A stretch of DNA of 64,000 bases from an uncultured bacterium. GTDB taxonomy: Bacteria; Hydrogenedentota; Hydrogenedentia; Hydrogenedentales; CAILVY01. Below the pieces are notes generated by a model. The model worked only from the letters and a program-made list of their open reading frames with translations, did not search any database and was not told where the DNA came from. The stretch is from assembly GCA_937951485.1 (NCBI GenBank), contig CALEDJ010000051.1, forward strand, positions 1 to 64,000. The letters run 5' to 3'. Numbering within the stretch: the first letter of the stretch is position 1; each line of letters opens with the position of its first letter. Position numbers and translations under genes: made by a program. Shown here piece after piece: positions 25,376 through 33,434 of this stretch.

Positions 25376-26284
25376 ATGAATCTGCGAGCCGCTGTGACAG
25401 GTGTGATCATCATTGCCGGATGTGGGCTGACGTGCAATCTTGCCGCCGAGTCTGTTGTGCTCTCGGGCAAGCAGATCATTCCGGTAACGGCGGAAACCCT
25501 GATAGAACTTCGTGCTGCAGAGCATGTCCCGGTATTTGATTACCAGTTGGTGGAAACGGAGATCGGTGCTGTCCCTGTTACGGACAATCTGGCTACACGG
25601 CTGGGGGCGACTGTCGCGCTGAAGAAAGCCTATCCAGTACCGATGTGTCTCGAATTTGCGTATCTTTCCGGCCCTGGGGATGCATTTCGCTTTCCGTTCG
25701 CCATTGAGGCCAACGAACGGCTTGTAGATGCATTGGACAAACTGGAAGAGCGTAGTGAGGGCAGTGTGAAGTGGTTGCTGCTTCGCGGGCGCATCGTCAT
25801 GTATGACGATGATCAAAATCGGGCCGGAAAAGTAGAACCATATATCATGGAGCGGCCCATTCGCGTGCATATTGATGCGGACCTGCTTGAGGAGGCGCTT
25901 GAACAGGTGGAAACCGCCTATGACACGCAGCATGGCGACATTCCGTTCGTTGTGCAACCACCGTTGCCTTGGTTGCTGTTGCAGTCGCGACCGACGGATA
26001 CGGGCGAAAGGGGCAGGTTCACGGGAGAAATGGCGGGATCACTTCGCGAGGTTGTGTTGGCGTTGCTGGATGAGATGCGCGACCCGGCGCTGTGTTATGG
26101 CTTGTCCGAGAGGGTGGATGGAATGCGGCGACGGTTCTATACGCTCACCGTAAAGAAGGATTATGGCAAGAACACTGACCCCCACGGGGATACCGACCAG
26201 GGCCTTCAGTACAAGCGGTTGCACGACGCCTCCCAGCAGCGGCTTGCGGAATACCTGTCGCGATTGGAAGAAGCGCCAGAATAG
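25376..26284 (+). CDS. Secreted protein of unknown function (full-length member of a tandem pair)
   Basis: The protein has 302 residues with a signal peptide (GVIIIAGCGLTCNLAAES). GGGAGG lies 6 bases before the ATG at 25376, which rejects the longer ORF from 25337. Two internal halves share a short motif: NERLVDALDKLEERSEG (about 105) and ADLLEEALEQVETAYD (about 170). Each is followed by hydrophobic strands, so the protein may itself contain a repeated module resembling secretin N-type or STN-like domains (short, with VDALDKL helices). I do not recognise the family. The truncated copy just upstream shows the gene was duplicated locally. Confidence 0.65.
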   Translation: MNLRAAVTGVIIIAGCGLTCNLAAESVVLSGKQIIPVTAETLIELRAAEHVPVFDYQLVETEIGAVPVTDNLATRLGATVALKKAYPVPMCLEFAYLSGPGDAFRFPFAIEANERLVDALDKLEERSEGSVKWLLLRGRIVMYDDDQNRAGKVEPYIMERPIRVHIDADLLEEALEQVETAYDTQHGDIPFVVQPPLPWLLLQSRPTDTGERGRFTGEMAGSLREVVLALLDEMRDPALCYGLSERVDGMRRRFYTLTVKKDYGKNTDPHGDTDQGLQYKRLHDASQQRLAEYLSRLEEAPE

Positions 26285-26510
26285 TCCTGCATCTCGATCG
26301 GTGAATAAATGTAATAAACAATAAACGGGGACAGCAACCATTTATTTCACACCCGAAAAGGGCACTTTTTGGGGCAAGAAGCGTTCTAAGATTTCCCCCC
26401 TTGTACCAATGGCAAATGCGGACTGCGCTGTTGGTCTACCTCGTGCAGCGCTTCCTGGCCTGGCGCAGCCAATGGCCCCACCGGTGTTCTGCAGATTGTT
26501 CCCGCGGGGG
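26285..26510. other. Intergenic region with a GGGGACAGCAACC motif
   Basis: No gene is supported. GGGGACAGCAACCATTTATT at 26326-26345 resembles a short motif often found beside REP-associated transposase genes. No such transposase is nearby, so this may be a relic. The rest is unremarkable. Confidence 0.3.
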
Positions 26511-26539
26511 TTGCACGTTGGGAAGGGGGCCGGTAGAAT
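26511..26539 (+). promoter_or_regulatory. Putative sigma-70 promoter for the glycosyltransferase-Wzz pair
   Basis: TTGCAC at 26511-26516, a 17-base spacer, and TAGAAT at 26534-26539. The likely start point near 26546 gives a leader of about 92 bases before the ATG at 26638, and argues against the earlier in-frame ATG at 26545. Confidence 0.5.
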
Positions 26540-26637
26540 AGCGCATGGATGGGCCGCGATGGGGCGGCCGGTTTTGTTATGGCGTGTCAGCGGTGCGGCC
26601 CAGTGCGTGCGCAAATAACGGGGTTGCGGCGGGGTTC

Positions 26638-27888
26638 ATGAGAATTCTACATATCACGCGATATTTCCAGCCCGGCATGGGCTACCAGGAGAACGGCCTG
26701 CTCGCGGCGCAGATGCGTCTCGGGCACCAGGTGCGGCTTATCACTTCGGACCGGTATCATCCCCACCCCAATTACAAGGAAACCATGAAAATGGACGATT
26801 CGCAGCGGATCGTCGGGGTGAGCCATCAGGAGGAGGACGGGCTGGACGTGGTGCGGCTGAAGGTGGTGTGGGAATGGCGGGCGCACTGGTGGGTGCTGTG
26901 GCGGGGACTGTGGCAAGCGGTGCGGGATTTTCAGCCCGACATCATCCACACGCACTGCGCGGTGATTGCCGGGTCCACGTTCCAGATTCTCTGGGGCAAC
27001 CTGTTCCGGCGCTATCCGATTGTCGTGGACGATCACAACAACTATTTCAACATTCAGCCCTATACCCCGGCCAAGCGGCTGCTGTATCGTTTCATTTTTC
27101 GGCGGCTCATGCGGCCTGTGCTGATGCGGAGCGTGGGCCGGGTGCTGGGGATCACGCACGAAGTGCGGGATTATCTGCACCGGGAACTGGGCATTGACCC
27201 CGCAATGGTGGCCATCAACACGCTCGGCACAAAGCCGGAGGTCTTCTACCGTATGCCGGAGGCGGGCCGCGCTTTCCGGGAGCGGCATGGCATCGCGCCG
27301 GACAAGGTGCTCCTGGTGAATGCCGGCAAGATCACGCGCGTGAAGGACAACCATGTGCTGCTGGAGGCGATGGCGTTGCTTGCGCAGCGGTCGGACCGCG
27401 CACATCTGCTGATGATCGGCAACGCCCCCGCGGAGTACAAAGCGGAACTGGAGAACATCATTGAAGCGCGCAACCTTGGCGATCGCGTCACCTGGCTGGA
27501 TTTCATGCCCAACAGCGAATTGCCGGCGGCCTATTCCGCTTCCGATATCGGGGTGTGGCCCGGCGACGCGAGCATCACCTACTTGGAATGCGCCAGTTGC
27601 GGGGTGCCGCTGGTGCTGCCGGATTGCGGCTATTCGCATTACGCGCTGACCAACGACAACGGCCTGCGTTTCCCCCGGGGCGACGCCGCCGCGCTTGCGG
27701 ACGCCCTGCACCGCCTGGTGGCGGACGACGCGCTGCGCGCGCGCATGGGCCGCAATGCGCGCGAGTTGATCGAGCGGGACCTGAATTGGGATGCTTTGGC
27801 GCGGCAGACCATTCAAATATACCAGGAAGTGATTGACGCGCATCGTGGCCGCAGCCAGGCGCAACACAGGAGTACAGCCGTCACATGA
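26638..27888 (+). CDS. Group 1 (GT4-type) glycosyltransferase
   Basis: The protein has about 416 residues with a GT-B fold. The N-terminal domain shows RILHITRYFQPGMGYQENGL and DIIHTHCAVIAGSTFQ. The C-terminal nucleotide-sugar domain shows KVLLVNAGKITRVKDNHVLL, HLLMIGNAPAEYKAELENII and a modified E-x7-E region, DASITYLECASCGVPLVLPD. Donor and acceptor are unknown. It overlaps the Wzz-like gene by 4 bases (ATGA), pointing to synthesis of an exported polysaccharide or lipopolysaccharide. The start follows a weak GGGG site; the longer ORF from 26545 would begin at the promoter itself and is unlikely. Confidence 0.87.
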   Translation: MRILHITRYFQPGMGYQENGLLAAQMRLGHQVRLITSDRYHPHPNYKETMKMDDSQRIVGVSHQEEDGLDVVRLKVVWEWRAHWWVLWRGLWQAVRDFQPDIIHTHCAVIAGSTFQILWGNLFRRYPIVVDDHNNYFNIQPYTPAKRLLYRFIFRRLMRPVLMRSVGRVLGITHEVRDYLHRELGIDPAMVAINTLGTKPEVFYRMPEAGRAFRERHGIAPDKVLLVNAGKITRVKDNHVLLEAMALLAQRSDRAHLLMIGNAPAEYKAELENIIEARNLGDRVTWLDFMPNSELPAAYSASDIGVWPGDASITYLECASCGVPLVLPDCGYSHYALTNDNGLRFPRGDAAALADALHRLVADDALRARMGRNARELIERDLNWDALARQTIQIYQEVIDAHRGRSQAQHRSTAVT

Positions 27889-29228
27889 GCCATCATGAAT
27901 CATCCCCGGAAACCGCCATGCCGCGCAACGGCGCGATGGTCATGCCTGTCCACGTTACCCCGTCGCTGCTCGCGCTCTGGGCGGGACGTCATTTGATTGC
28001 GGGCGGCACGCTGGCCGCTTTTGCCGCGGCCACCCTGGTCGCTTTCCTGCTCCCGAAAACCTTCGAGTCCAGTGTGTCGCTGATTCTATTGCCCACGCCG
28101 ATTAAACAGGCGGGGGACCCCGTCAGTGCGTTGATCCCGCGAGTGCTTTCGGTCACCGACTATGAAATCCTGCTCATGAGCGACGGCGTGCTGAAAGAGG
28201 TGGCGGACAAAGTAAGACAGTTGGGCACGTGGCCCGAAAAGGACCTGGAATCGCTGGACGAAATCAGCCGGTTGCGCCGCCGGATGCGCGTCCAAGTCGA
28301 GATTACGGAAAAGACCGCCTATGGCGTGGCGCGTTCGCCGGTGATGCTCCTGAAAGCGCACGCGCGCACCCCGGAACAGGCGCGCGATCTGGCGCAGGCC
28401 TGGGCGCAGGTGGCCGAGGACCTCGCCAATCGTCTGTATCAAAAGGGCAAAACGGGCTTGAAAGAATTTGTTGAGACGCGCTTTGCAGACACCCGGCAGG
28501 ACCTGCTGTCCGTCCGCGCGCAAATCCGCGACCTGGAAATCGAGTGGAACGATGAACTGGAACACGAACGCATGGCGAAAAAGCATTCCCGCCTGCTGGA
28601 TTACGAAGAAAAATCCATTGACCTCGCCATGAAGATCGAAGCGACCAGGACCGAACTTGCAGAATTGCGCGCACAACTAGCCGAGGAACCGGAGAAAAAA
28701 GTGCTCTGGAAGTCTCCGCCGATGACAGCGGTGTTTCTCCAGGAACAGATGGGCATGGAGAAGATGGACCTCACGCCCGAAGAAGGAAAACAACCAGGCT
28801 ATCGGGATGAAGTCTTGAATGAAACGTATCTCTATCTCAAACATAAAGTGACGCTGATGGAGAGTGAATTGGCGGGTATGGAAAAGCATCTGAAAATGCT
28901 GCTGGATTCCATGGAAACCCTCGAAGGGGAATTGCAGGCGCTCCGCGAGGAAGCCGCACACCGGGCATTTGAACGCAAGCAACTCGACCAGGAGGAAAGC
29001 CCCCTCAAGCACAGTTATGACCTGCTTGCCGGGAAACTGGAACAGGCCAAGATCGCCGAAACGGAAGAAGCGGAAATGGCCGACATCAAAATCGTGTCCG
29101 ATGCCGTGGCGCCGGACCGCAAAATAAGCCCAATACGCAGCCTGATCATGGCCATGGGCCTCATGGTGGGCTTTCTGGTCTCCGCCTGCTGTGTCTGGCT
29201 GCGCGCCCTTTTCACGGGGCTGCTGTAG
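27885..29228 (+). CDS. Wzz/GumC-type polysaccharide chain-length determinant protein
   Basis: This 447-residue inner-membrane protein has a membrane segment near residues 36-58 (LIAGGTLAAFAAATLVAFLL) and a C-terminal one (IMAMGLMVGFLVSACCVWL). A long periplasmic stretch of coiled coil lies between them (FADTRQDLLSVRAQIRDLEI, MESELAGMEKHLKMLLDSME). This is the standard layout of polysaccharide co-polymerases. No Wzc-like kinase domain is fused. Translation is coupled to the preceding glycosyltransferase. It likely sets polymer length; no Wza or Wzx/Wzy is in the window. Confidence 0.82.
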   Translation: MSHHESSPETAMPRNGAMVMPVHVTPSLLALWAGRHLIAGGTLAAFAAATLVAFLLPKTFESSVSLILLPTPIKQAGDPVSALIPRVLSVTDYEILLMSDGVLKEVADKVRQLGTWPEKDLESLDEISRLRRRMRVQVEITEKTAYGVARSPVMLLKAHARTPEQARDLAQAWAQVAEDLANRLYQKGKTGLKEFVETRFADTRQDLLSVRAQIRDLEIEWNDELEHERMAKKHSRLLDYEEKSIDLAMKIEATRTELAELRAQLAEEPEKKVLWKSPPMTAVFLQEQMGMEKMDLTPEEGKQPGYRDEVLNETYLYLKHKVTLMESELAGMEKHLKMLLDSMETLEGELQALREEAAHRAFERKQLDQEESPLKHSYDLLAGKLEQAKIAETEEAEMADIKIVSDAVAPDRKISPIRSLIMAMGLMVGFLVSACCVWLRALFTGLL

Positions 29229-29296
29229 AGACATTTCCGCACACGCTGCGTACAACCGAACACAAATAAGTTTACATGCAACGCGTGATGGCAGCA

Positions 29297-29311
29297 TGGC
29301 CGTCTCGGCCA
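29297..29311. terminator. Small hairpin between convergent Wzz and coaD genes
   Basis: TGGCCG-TCT-CGGCCA forms a perfect 6-bp stem with a 3-base loop in the 189-base convergent gap. The following GGGTTTC is not a real T tract, so termination is only possible. Confidence 0.3.
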
Positions 29312-29417
29312 GGGTTTCGGCTGAGCACCTGCAGAAGGTCGGCAGTGCGTCATTTGCTGCCTTTATTGTGTCGGGAAGTACGGCGGCTGTCTTCTTCTTC
29401 TCGGGGGCGAAAACATT

Positions 29418-29918
29418 TCAGGATTGATCGCTCTGCTGCGCGAAACGTTCACGAATCCGGCGTTCAATTTCCGGGGTGACGTAGTGGGAAATTTTCCCGC
29501 CGAAACCGGCGATTTCCTTTACCTGCCGGGAACTCAGAAAGAGATACGGCTCACTGGGCATCAGGAGCACGGTGTCCATTTCGGGGTTCAGTTTGTGATT
29601 GTTGATGGCAAGGCCCAGTTCAAACTCGAAATCGGAAATGGCGCGCAGTCCCCGGATAAGAGCGATGGCGCCGCATTCGCGGGCATAGTCCACCGTCAAG
29701 CCCTTGAAACTGCTTACTTCAACATTCGCAATCGCCGCCGTCAGTTCACGCAGCATCTCCACGCGTTCATCAACCGTAAACATGGCGCTCTTGGCGTGGT
29801 TGCGCGCCACCGCCACGATGACGCGGTCGAAAATGCGCGAAGCGCGGCTGATGAGGTCCAGGTGGCCCAGGGTGGGCGGGTCGAAACTTCCGGGATAGAC
29901 GGCGATTCGTTCAGGCAT
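29418..29918 (-). CDS. coaD: Phosphopantetheine adenylyltransferase
   Basis: CoaD transfers AMP to 4'-phosphopantetheine, the fourth step of coenzyme A synthesis. The 166-residue length is normal. The nucleotidyltransferase motif is YPGSFDPPTLGHLDLI, followed by KGLTVDYA, LIRGLRAISDFEFELGLA and the C-terminal FLSSRQVKEIAGFGG, which closes over ATP. The ATG at 29918 follows AAGGAG by 9 bases and overlaps the larC stop by 8 bases, so it is probably the last gene of a larB-larC-coaD transcript. Confidence 0.96.
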   Translation of the reverse strand: MPERIAVYPGSFDPPTLGHLDLISRASRIFDRVIVAVARNHAKSAMFTVDERVEMLRELTAAIANVEVSSFKGLTVDYARECGAIALIRGLRAISDFEFELGLAINNHKLNPEMDTVLLMPSEPYLFLSSRQVKEIAGFGGKISHYVTPEIERRIRERFAQQSDQS

Positions 29919-31101
29919 GTTCAAATTCTCCTTTGATGGCGGCGGCGAGCGCCGCGTCATAGACTACGCGCACCGGCACGCCGGCCTGTTCCGCCAGCGT
30001 GCGGCAATCCTCGAATTCCGGAGCGGCATTACGAACGGCGCCGTCGAGCACGCCGATCTTCGCGCGCACCGCGCCCCACGGCGTGCGCACCCGCTCCCAG
30101 CGGCGCTCCAGCACGATGCGTTCCTCGCGGCGCATGCGCAGGCCGAGCGTGGTCGAGTGGGCGAAGAGGGCCTGCGCCACCCGGTGCAGGGACGCATCAT
30201 CGCAGAGCGCCGTCACGCAATGGGCGGGACGTCCCTTCTTGGCGATAACGGGCGTCAAAAACGCGTCGCGCGCGCCCGCATCCATCAGCGCCGCGATCAG
30301 CGGCGGCAGCAATTCCGGGTTCATGTCGTCAATGTTCGCCTCGACCGCCAGCACCGACTCCCGCGCCGCGACCGGCGCGTCCGATTCGCCGACAAACACC
30401 CGCAGCAGGTTGGGGCGGTCGGGCAGGTCGCGTGTGCCCGCGCCGTAACCGACGCGTTCCACGCGCATCAGCGGCGCATCGCCGAAGGACCGCGCCCATT
30501 GCGCGACGAGCGCCGCGCCGGTCGGCGTGACGAGTTCGCACTGCGCCCCGCCGCCGTAGGTCGGCTTGCCCTTCAAAATCAGCGCGGTGGCGGGCGCGGG
30601 TACGGGGAATACGCCGTGTGCGCACTTCACGGTACCGCCGCCCACGGGCAGCGCCGACGCGTACACCGCCTCGATGCCGAGCAGGTGCAGCGCATGCTGC
30701 GCGGCGACGATGTCCACAATCGAGTCCAGCGCGCCGACTTCGTGAAAATGGACCTTGTCCACGGTCGTGCCATGCACGGCGGCCTCGGCTTCGGCAATGA
30801 TTCGGAACGTGGCCACGGCGGCCTGTTGTACCGGTGGGGGCAGGTTGCCGCGCATGATGATGTCGGTTACATGATGCAGGTGGCGGTGGGGATGCTCCGC
30901 GTGCGCGTCCTGGATGACGCGGAACTGCGTGGCCATGATGCCGCTTTTGTTGACCTTTTCGGCGGCGACGCGGAACCCGGCCACGCCGAGTGAATGCAGC
31001 GCGTCGCGGATGGTCGCGAAATCGGCTCCGGCGTCCAGAAGCGCGCCCACGCTCATGTCGCCGCTGATGCCGCTGAAACAATCCAGATAAAGCGTCTTCA
31101 T
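29911..31101 (-). CDS. larC: Nickel-pincer cofactor nickel-insertion protein LarC
   Basis: LarC inserts nickel into the pyridinium-dithiocarboxylic acid mononucleotide cofactor used by lactate racemase and related enzymes, consuming CTP. This protein of about 396 residues matches the family: TLYLDCFSGISGDMSVGALL at the start, HHVTDIIMRG, VHFHEVGALDSIVDIV and ELVTPTGAALVAQWARSF. It is a single continuous ORF, unlike lactobacilli, where LarC1/LarC2 need a frameshift. The start at ATG 31101 lies just past the larB stop at 31107. No larA or larE is in the window, so the target enzyme is elsewhere. Confidence 0.92.
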   Translation of the reverse strand: MKTLYLDCFSGISGDMSVGALLDAGADFATIRDALHSLGVAGFRVAAEKVNKSGIMATQFRVIQDAHAEHPHRHLHHVTDIIMRGNLPPPVQQAAVATFRIIAEAEAAVHGTTVDKVHFHEVGALDSIVDIVAAQHALHLLGIEAVYASALPVGGGTVKCAHGVFPVPAPATALILKGKPTYGGGAQCELVTPTGAALVAQWARSFGDAPLMRVERVGYGAGTRDLPDRPNLLRVFVGESDAPVAARESVLAVEANIDDMNPELLPPLIAALMDAGARDAFLTPVIAKKGRPAHCVTALCDDASLHRVAQALFAHSTTLGLRMRREERIVLERRWERVRTPWGAVRAKIGVLDGAVRNAAPEFEDCRTLAEQAGVPVRVVYDAALAAAIKGEFEHA

Positions 31102-31106
31102 CGTCG

Positions 31107-31865
31107 TCACTTGGCGTTGATGGCCCGGTTGATGGTGGCGGCGGCCACCGCCGCGCCGAAGCCGTTGTCAATGTTAACAACGGTCAGCCCCGCGGCGCAT
31201 GAATTCAACATGCCAAGCAAGGCGGAAACGCCGCCGAAATTCGCCCCGTACCCGATGCTTGTGGGCACGGCGATCACAGGACGATGCACCAGCCCGCCCA
31301 CCACGCTGGGCAACGCGCCTTCCATGCCCGCGCAGACGATGACGACATTCGCGCCTTCCAGCCGCTCGCGCTGGTCAAAGAGCCGATGAATGCCGGCGAC
31401 GCCCACATCATAGACCCGCTCCACCCTGTTGCCGAAAATCTCGCAGGTCACCACCGCTTCCTCCGCCACCGGTATGTCGCCGGTGCCCGCGCACACCACC
31501 GCAATATAGCCGGAGAGCAATTCCGGCGGGTCCACCGTAATGGTGAAAGCGCGCGCCGCTTCGTGGTGTGTCGCGTCGGGATGCGCGGCCAGCACCGCCG
31601 CGATCACCTCCGGCACACAGCGGGTGCCGAAGACATTGCTCCCGTGGGCGCGCATGCGATCCACAATGCCCACCACCTGTTCCGGGGTTTTCCCCGCGCA
31701 GAAAATTGTCTCCGGGTAGCCCTTGCGCAGATGGCGGTGATGATCGATCTTGGCGAAACCCAAATCCTCATAGGGCAACGCCCGCAGCCGCTCCGCGGCC
31801 TCCGCCGCAGACAATTGCCCCGCCGCCACCGCTTCAAACAAGGCTGTCACTCGCGATTGGTCCAT
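31107..31865 (-). CDS. larB: Nickel-pincer cofactor biosynthesis protein LarB
   Basis: LarB carboxylates and hydrolyses nicotinic acid adenine dinucleotide, the first step in making the nickel-pincer cofactor. The 252-residue protein has a C-terminal PurE-like domain with AVVCAGTGDIPVAEEA, VGVAGIHRLF, IVCAGMEGALPSVVGGLV and PTSIGYGANFGG. The start MDQSRVTALF at 31865 has AGAGG upstream; the longer ORF to 31946 is unsupported. It is directly upstream of larC. The NaAD it uses is also an intermediate of the NAD operon at 50-54.7 kb. Confidence 0.92.
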   Translation of the reverse strand: MDQSRVTALFEAVAAGQLSAAEAAERLRALPYEDLGFAKIDHHRHLRKGYPETIFCAGKTPEQVVGIVDRMRAHGSNVFGTRCVPEVIAAVLAAHPDATHHEAARAFTITVDPPELLSGYIAVVCAGTGDIPVAEEAVVTCEIFGNRVERVYDVGVAGIHRLFDQRERLEGANVVIVCAGMEGALPSVVGGLVHRPVIAVPTSIGYGANFGGVSALLGMLNSCAAGLTVVNIDNGFGAAVAAATINRAINAK

Positions 31866-31981
31866 AATGCGCCGCGCCTCTTTGCCAGAATACACAACGG
31901 ATGACCTTAGTGTACGGCATCCGCCCGGAAAATTGAAAACAGGCAATATTTCGACCGACTGAAGTAATCATTGCTTATAGC

Positions 31982-32029
31982 CCCGTCATTACGAGCGGTG
32001 CGGCGCACTGCGCCGCTCGCAATGACGGG
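31982..32029. repeat. Near-perfect GTCATTGCGAGCGG-type palindromic repeat
   Basis: CCCGTCATTACGAGCGG at 31982-31998 pairs with CCGCTCGCAATGACGGG at 32013-32029 with one mismatch. It resembles a widespread small palindromic intergenic repeat. It lies between larB and the nucleoside hydrolase. Confidence 0.7.
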
Positions 32030-32056
32030 CAGAAAAACGATGCGATATCGAACGCA

Positions 32057-32091
32057 TTTTTTATACTATACGATTGAAACAGTATAAAAAA
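32057..32091. terminator. AT-rich inverted repeat, possible bidirectional terminator
   Basis: TTTTTTATACT at 32057-32067 is the exact complement of AGTATAAAAAA at 32081-32091, with a 13-base loop. It lies just past the end of the leftward nucleoside hydrolase gene, whose transcript would read the stem followed by U-rich sequence. Confidence 0.5.
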
Positions 32092-32117
32092 CACAATCTT
32101 GTGATGTATTAGCAGTT

Positions 32118-33146
32118 TCATCGGTCGGCCAGGCGTTTTTTGGGCGGCCGGGTCATCAACGCCTCGATGACGGCTGCGACTTCTTCGTTGGACGCCTTGG
32201 GTATCAGATGGCGATGCGGCCCTGCCGGATCTGGATCGAATCGGGTCAGCGCATCGGGGAAACGGACCCGTCCCGGCGGACTGAGTTCCCACAGCGTCAA
32301 TTCCCCGGCCTGCACGCCGCGCACGGCGTAATACGCGGCGGTCTGGTCGTAACTGGACGAGGACGCGATGGTCCCGACGCCGCCTGCGGGATACAGTTCG
32401 TAGGCTTTGGCGACGGGGTTTTTCTCCGGGGCGGTCATCGCGCCGCCCGTCAGCACGGGCCGCCCAATCTCATAGCCGGAATACACAATCGGCGTCGGCC
32501 ATTCGTCGGCGACCGTTTGCGCCGCCTTCTGGTCCAGGTTGATGTTGTGTTCACGATGATCGGGGTCGGCGAAGTTGCCGCCCATGATGACCAGCAGCCG
32601 CACCTTGGCCGCGATGAGGTCCCGGCCGCTTCGGCCGATGGACCCATCGCCCTCATGGTCGGCATCCGAATTCAGGAGGAGGTGAATGCACGTTTGCCCG
32701 CCGATCACCACGATGACGACGCTTTTGTCCGCAGCCTGATGCAGCAGCCGGCGGTAGAGGGTGGTGCTGTCCGGCGCGGTGGCGGTCGTCTGGGTGCTGG
32801 GAAAATGGTCGGGATTGCCGATGAATGGCGCGTAGTGATCCGGGAAACGCTGGTCATCTACGGGACTCAGTCCGATGGGCGCGTCGCCCCGCCCGTACCA
32901 CGTGTTCACGGCGTTGATCGCGCCGACCACATACGGTCCCGTCTGGCTGGCGATGACGCCCGGCAGCGCGCATTCCCCGTTGTCCGCAAGCGCATTCAGC
33001 ACCGCCAATGCGCCGACGTCATCCACATCGGACCGGAAATCCGTGTCGAGGATGACGCCCGGCGGCGTGTCTTCGCTTTCCGCGCACGCGCCCATCGAAA
33101 CCGCCATCAGAAAAAATCCCGTCAGTATCGTTCCGTGCTGTCTCAT
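32118..33146 (-). CDS. Secreted nucleoside hydrolase family protein
   Basis: The protein has about 342 residues. The start at 33146 follows GGAGG by 8 bases. A signal peptide (TILTGFFLMAVSMGACAES) precedes the aspartate cluster DTDFRSDVDDVGAL, the metal/ribose-binding signature of inosine-uridine nucleoside hydrolases. The usual glycine after DTD is replaced (DTD-F-R-S-D), and a second region reads VVIVVIGGQTCIHLLLNS. Export suggests scavenging of nucleosides or glycosides outside the cytoplasm. Relatives in planctomycete-like genomes are often annotated only by fold, so the exact substrate is open. Confidence 0.82.
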   Translation of the reverse strand: MRQHGTILTGFFLMAVSMGACAESEDTPPGVILDTDFRSDVDDVGALAVLNALADNGECALPGVIASQTGPYVVGAINAVNTWYGRGDAPIGLSPVDDQRFPDHYAPFIGNPDHFPSTQTTATAPDSTTLYRRLLHQAADKSVVIVVIGGQTCIHLLLNSDADHEGDGSIGRSGRDLIAAKVRLLVIMGGNFADPDHREHNINLDQKAAQTVADEWPTPIVYSGYEIGRPVLTGGAMTAPEKNPVAKAYELYPAGGVGTIASSSSYDQTAAYYAVRGVQAGELTLWELSPPGRVRFPDALTRFDPDPAGPHRHLIPKASNEEVAAVIEALMTRPPKKRLADR

Positions 33147-33273
33147 TGCTTTTCCTCCAAGGGGCGCCCCCGCCACGCATGCATCTTAACACATTGCGTC
33201 CGAACACATTCACCCCCGCAAGGGCTGACGTTCAGCAACGGCGTGGCATAGGCGCAAATCGCTTCCGAGGGAT

Positions 33274-33297
33274 GGGTGCAGTGAAGCGGAATCCACC
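33274..33297. repeat. Dispersed GCGGAATCCACC repeat (copy 1)
   Basis: The sequence AGCGGAATCCACCAT here (core 33274-33297) matches the stretch at 50101-50127 at about 20 of 22 positions. It is a short imperfect palindrome with GGGTGCA opposed to ATCCACC, probably a small dispersed repeat. Confidence 0.45.
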
Positions 33298-33349
33298 ATG
33301 CTGCGGGCCGAAGCGCTCTTGCGTTGCGCAACTTGTACATGAAAAAGGT

Positions 33350-33355
33350 TATAAT
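33350..33355 (+). promoter_or_regulatory. TATAAT box upstream of the hybrid histidine kinase
   Basis: A perfect -10 hexamer lies in an AT-rich stretch about 80 bases before the kinase start. The best -35 candidate (TTGCGC, 33324-33329) is 20 bases away, which is too far, so this is tentative. Confidence 0.35.
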
Positions 33356-33434
33356 GATAAATAATAAGAAAGGGTGGCCTTGACGTCTTGACCGTCCAAG
33401 GGAGAGGATGCAGGCAAGGCAAAGGATCGAAGCC

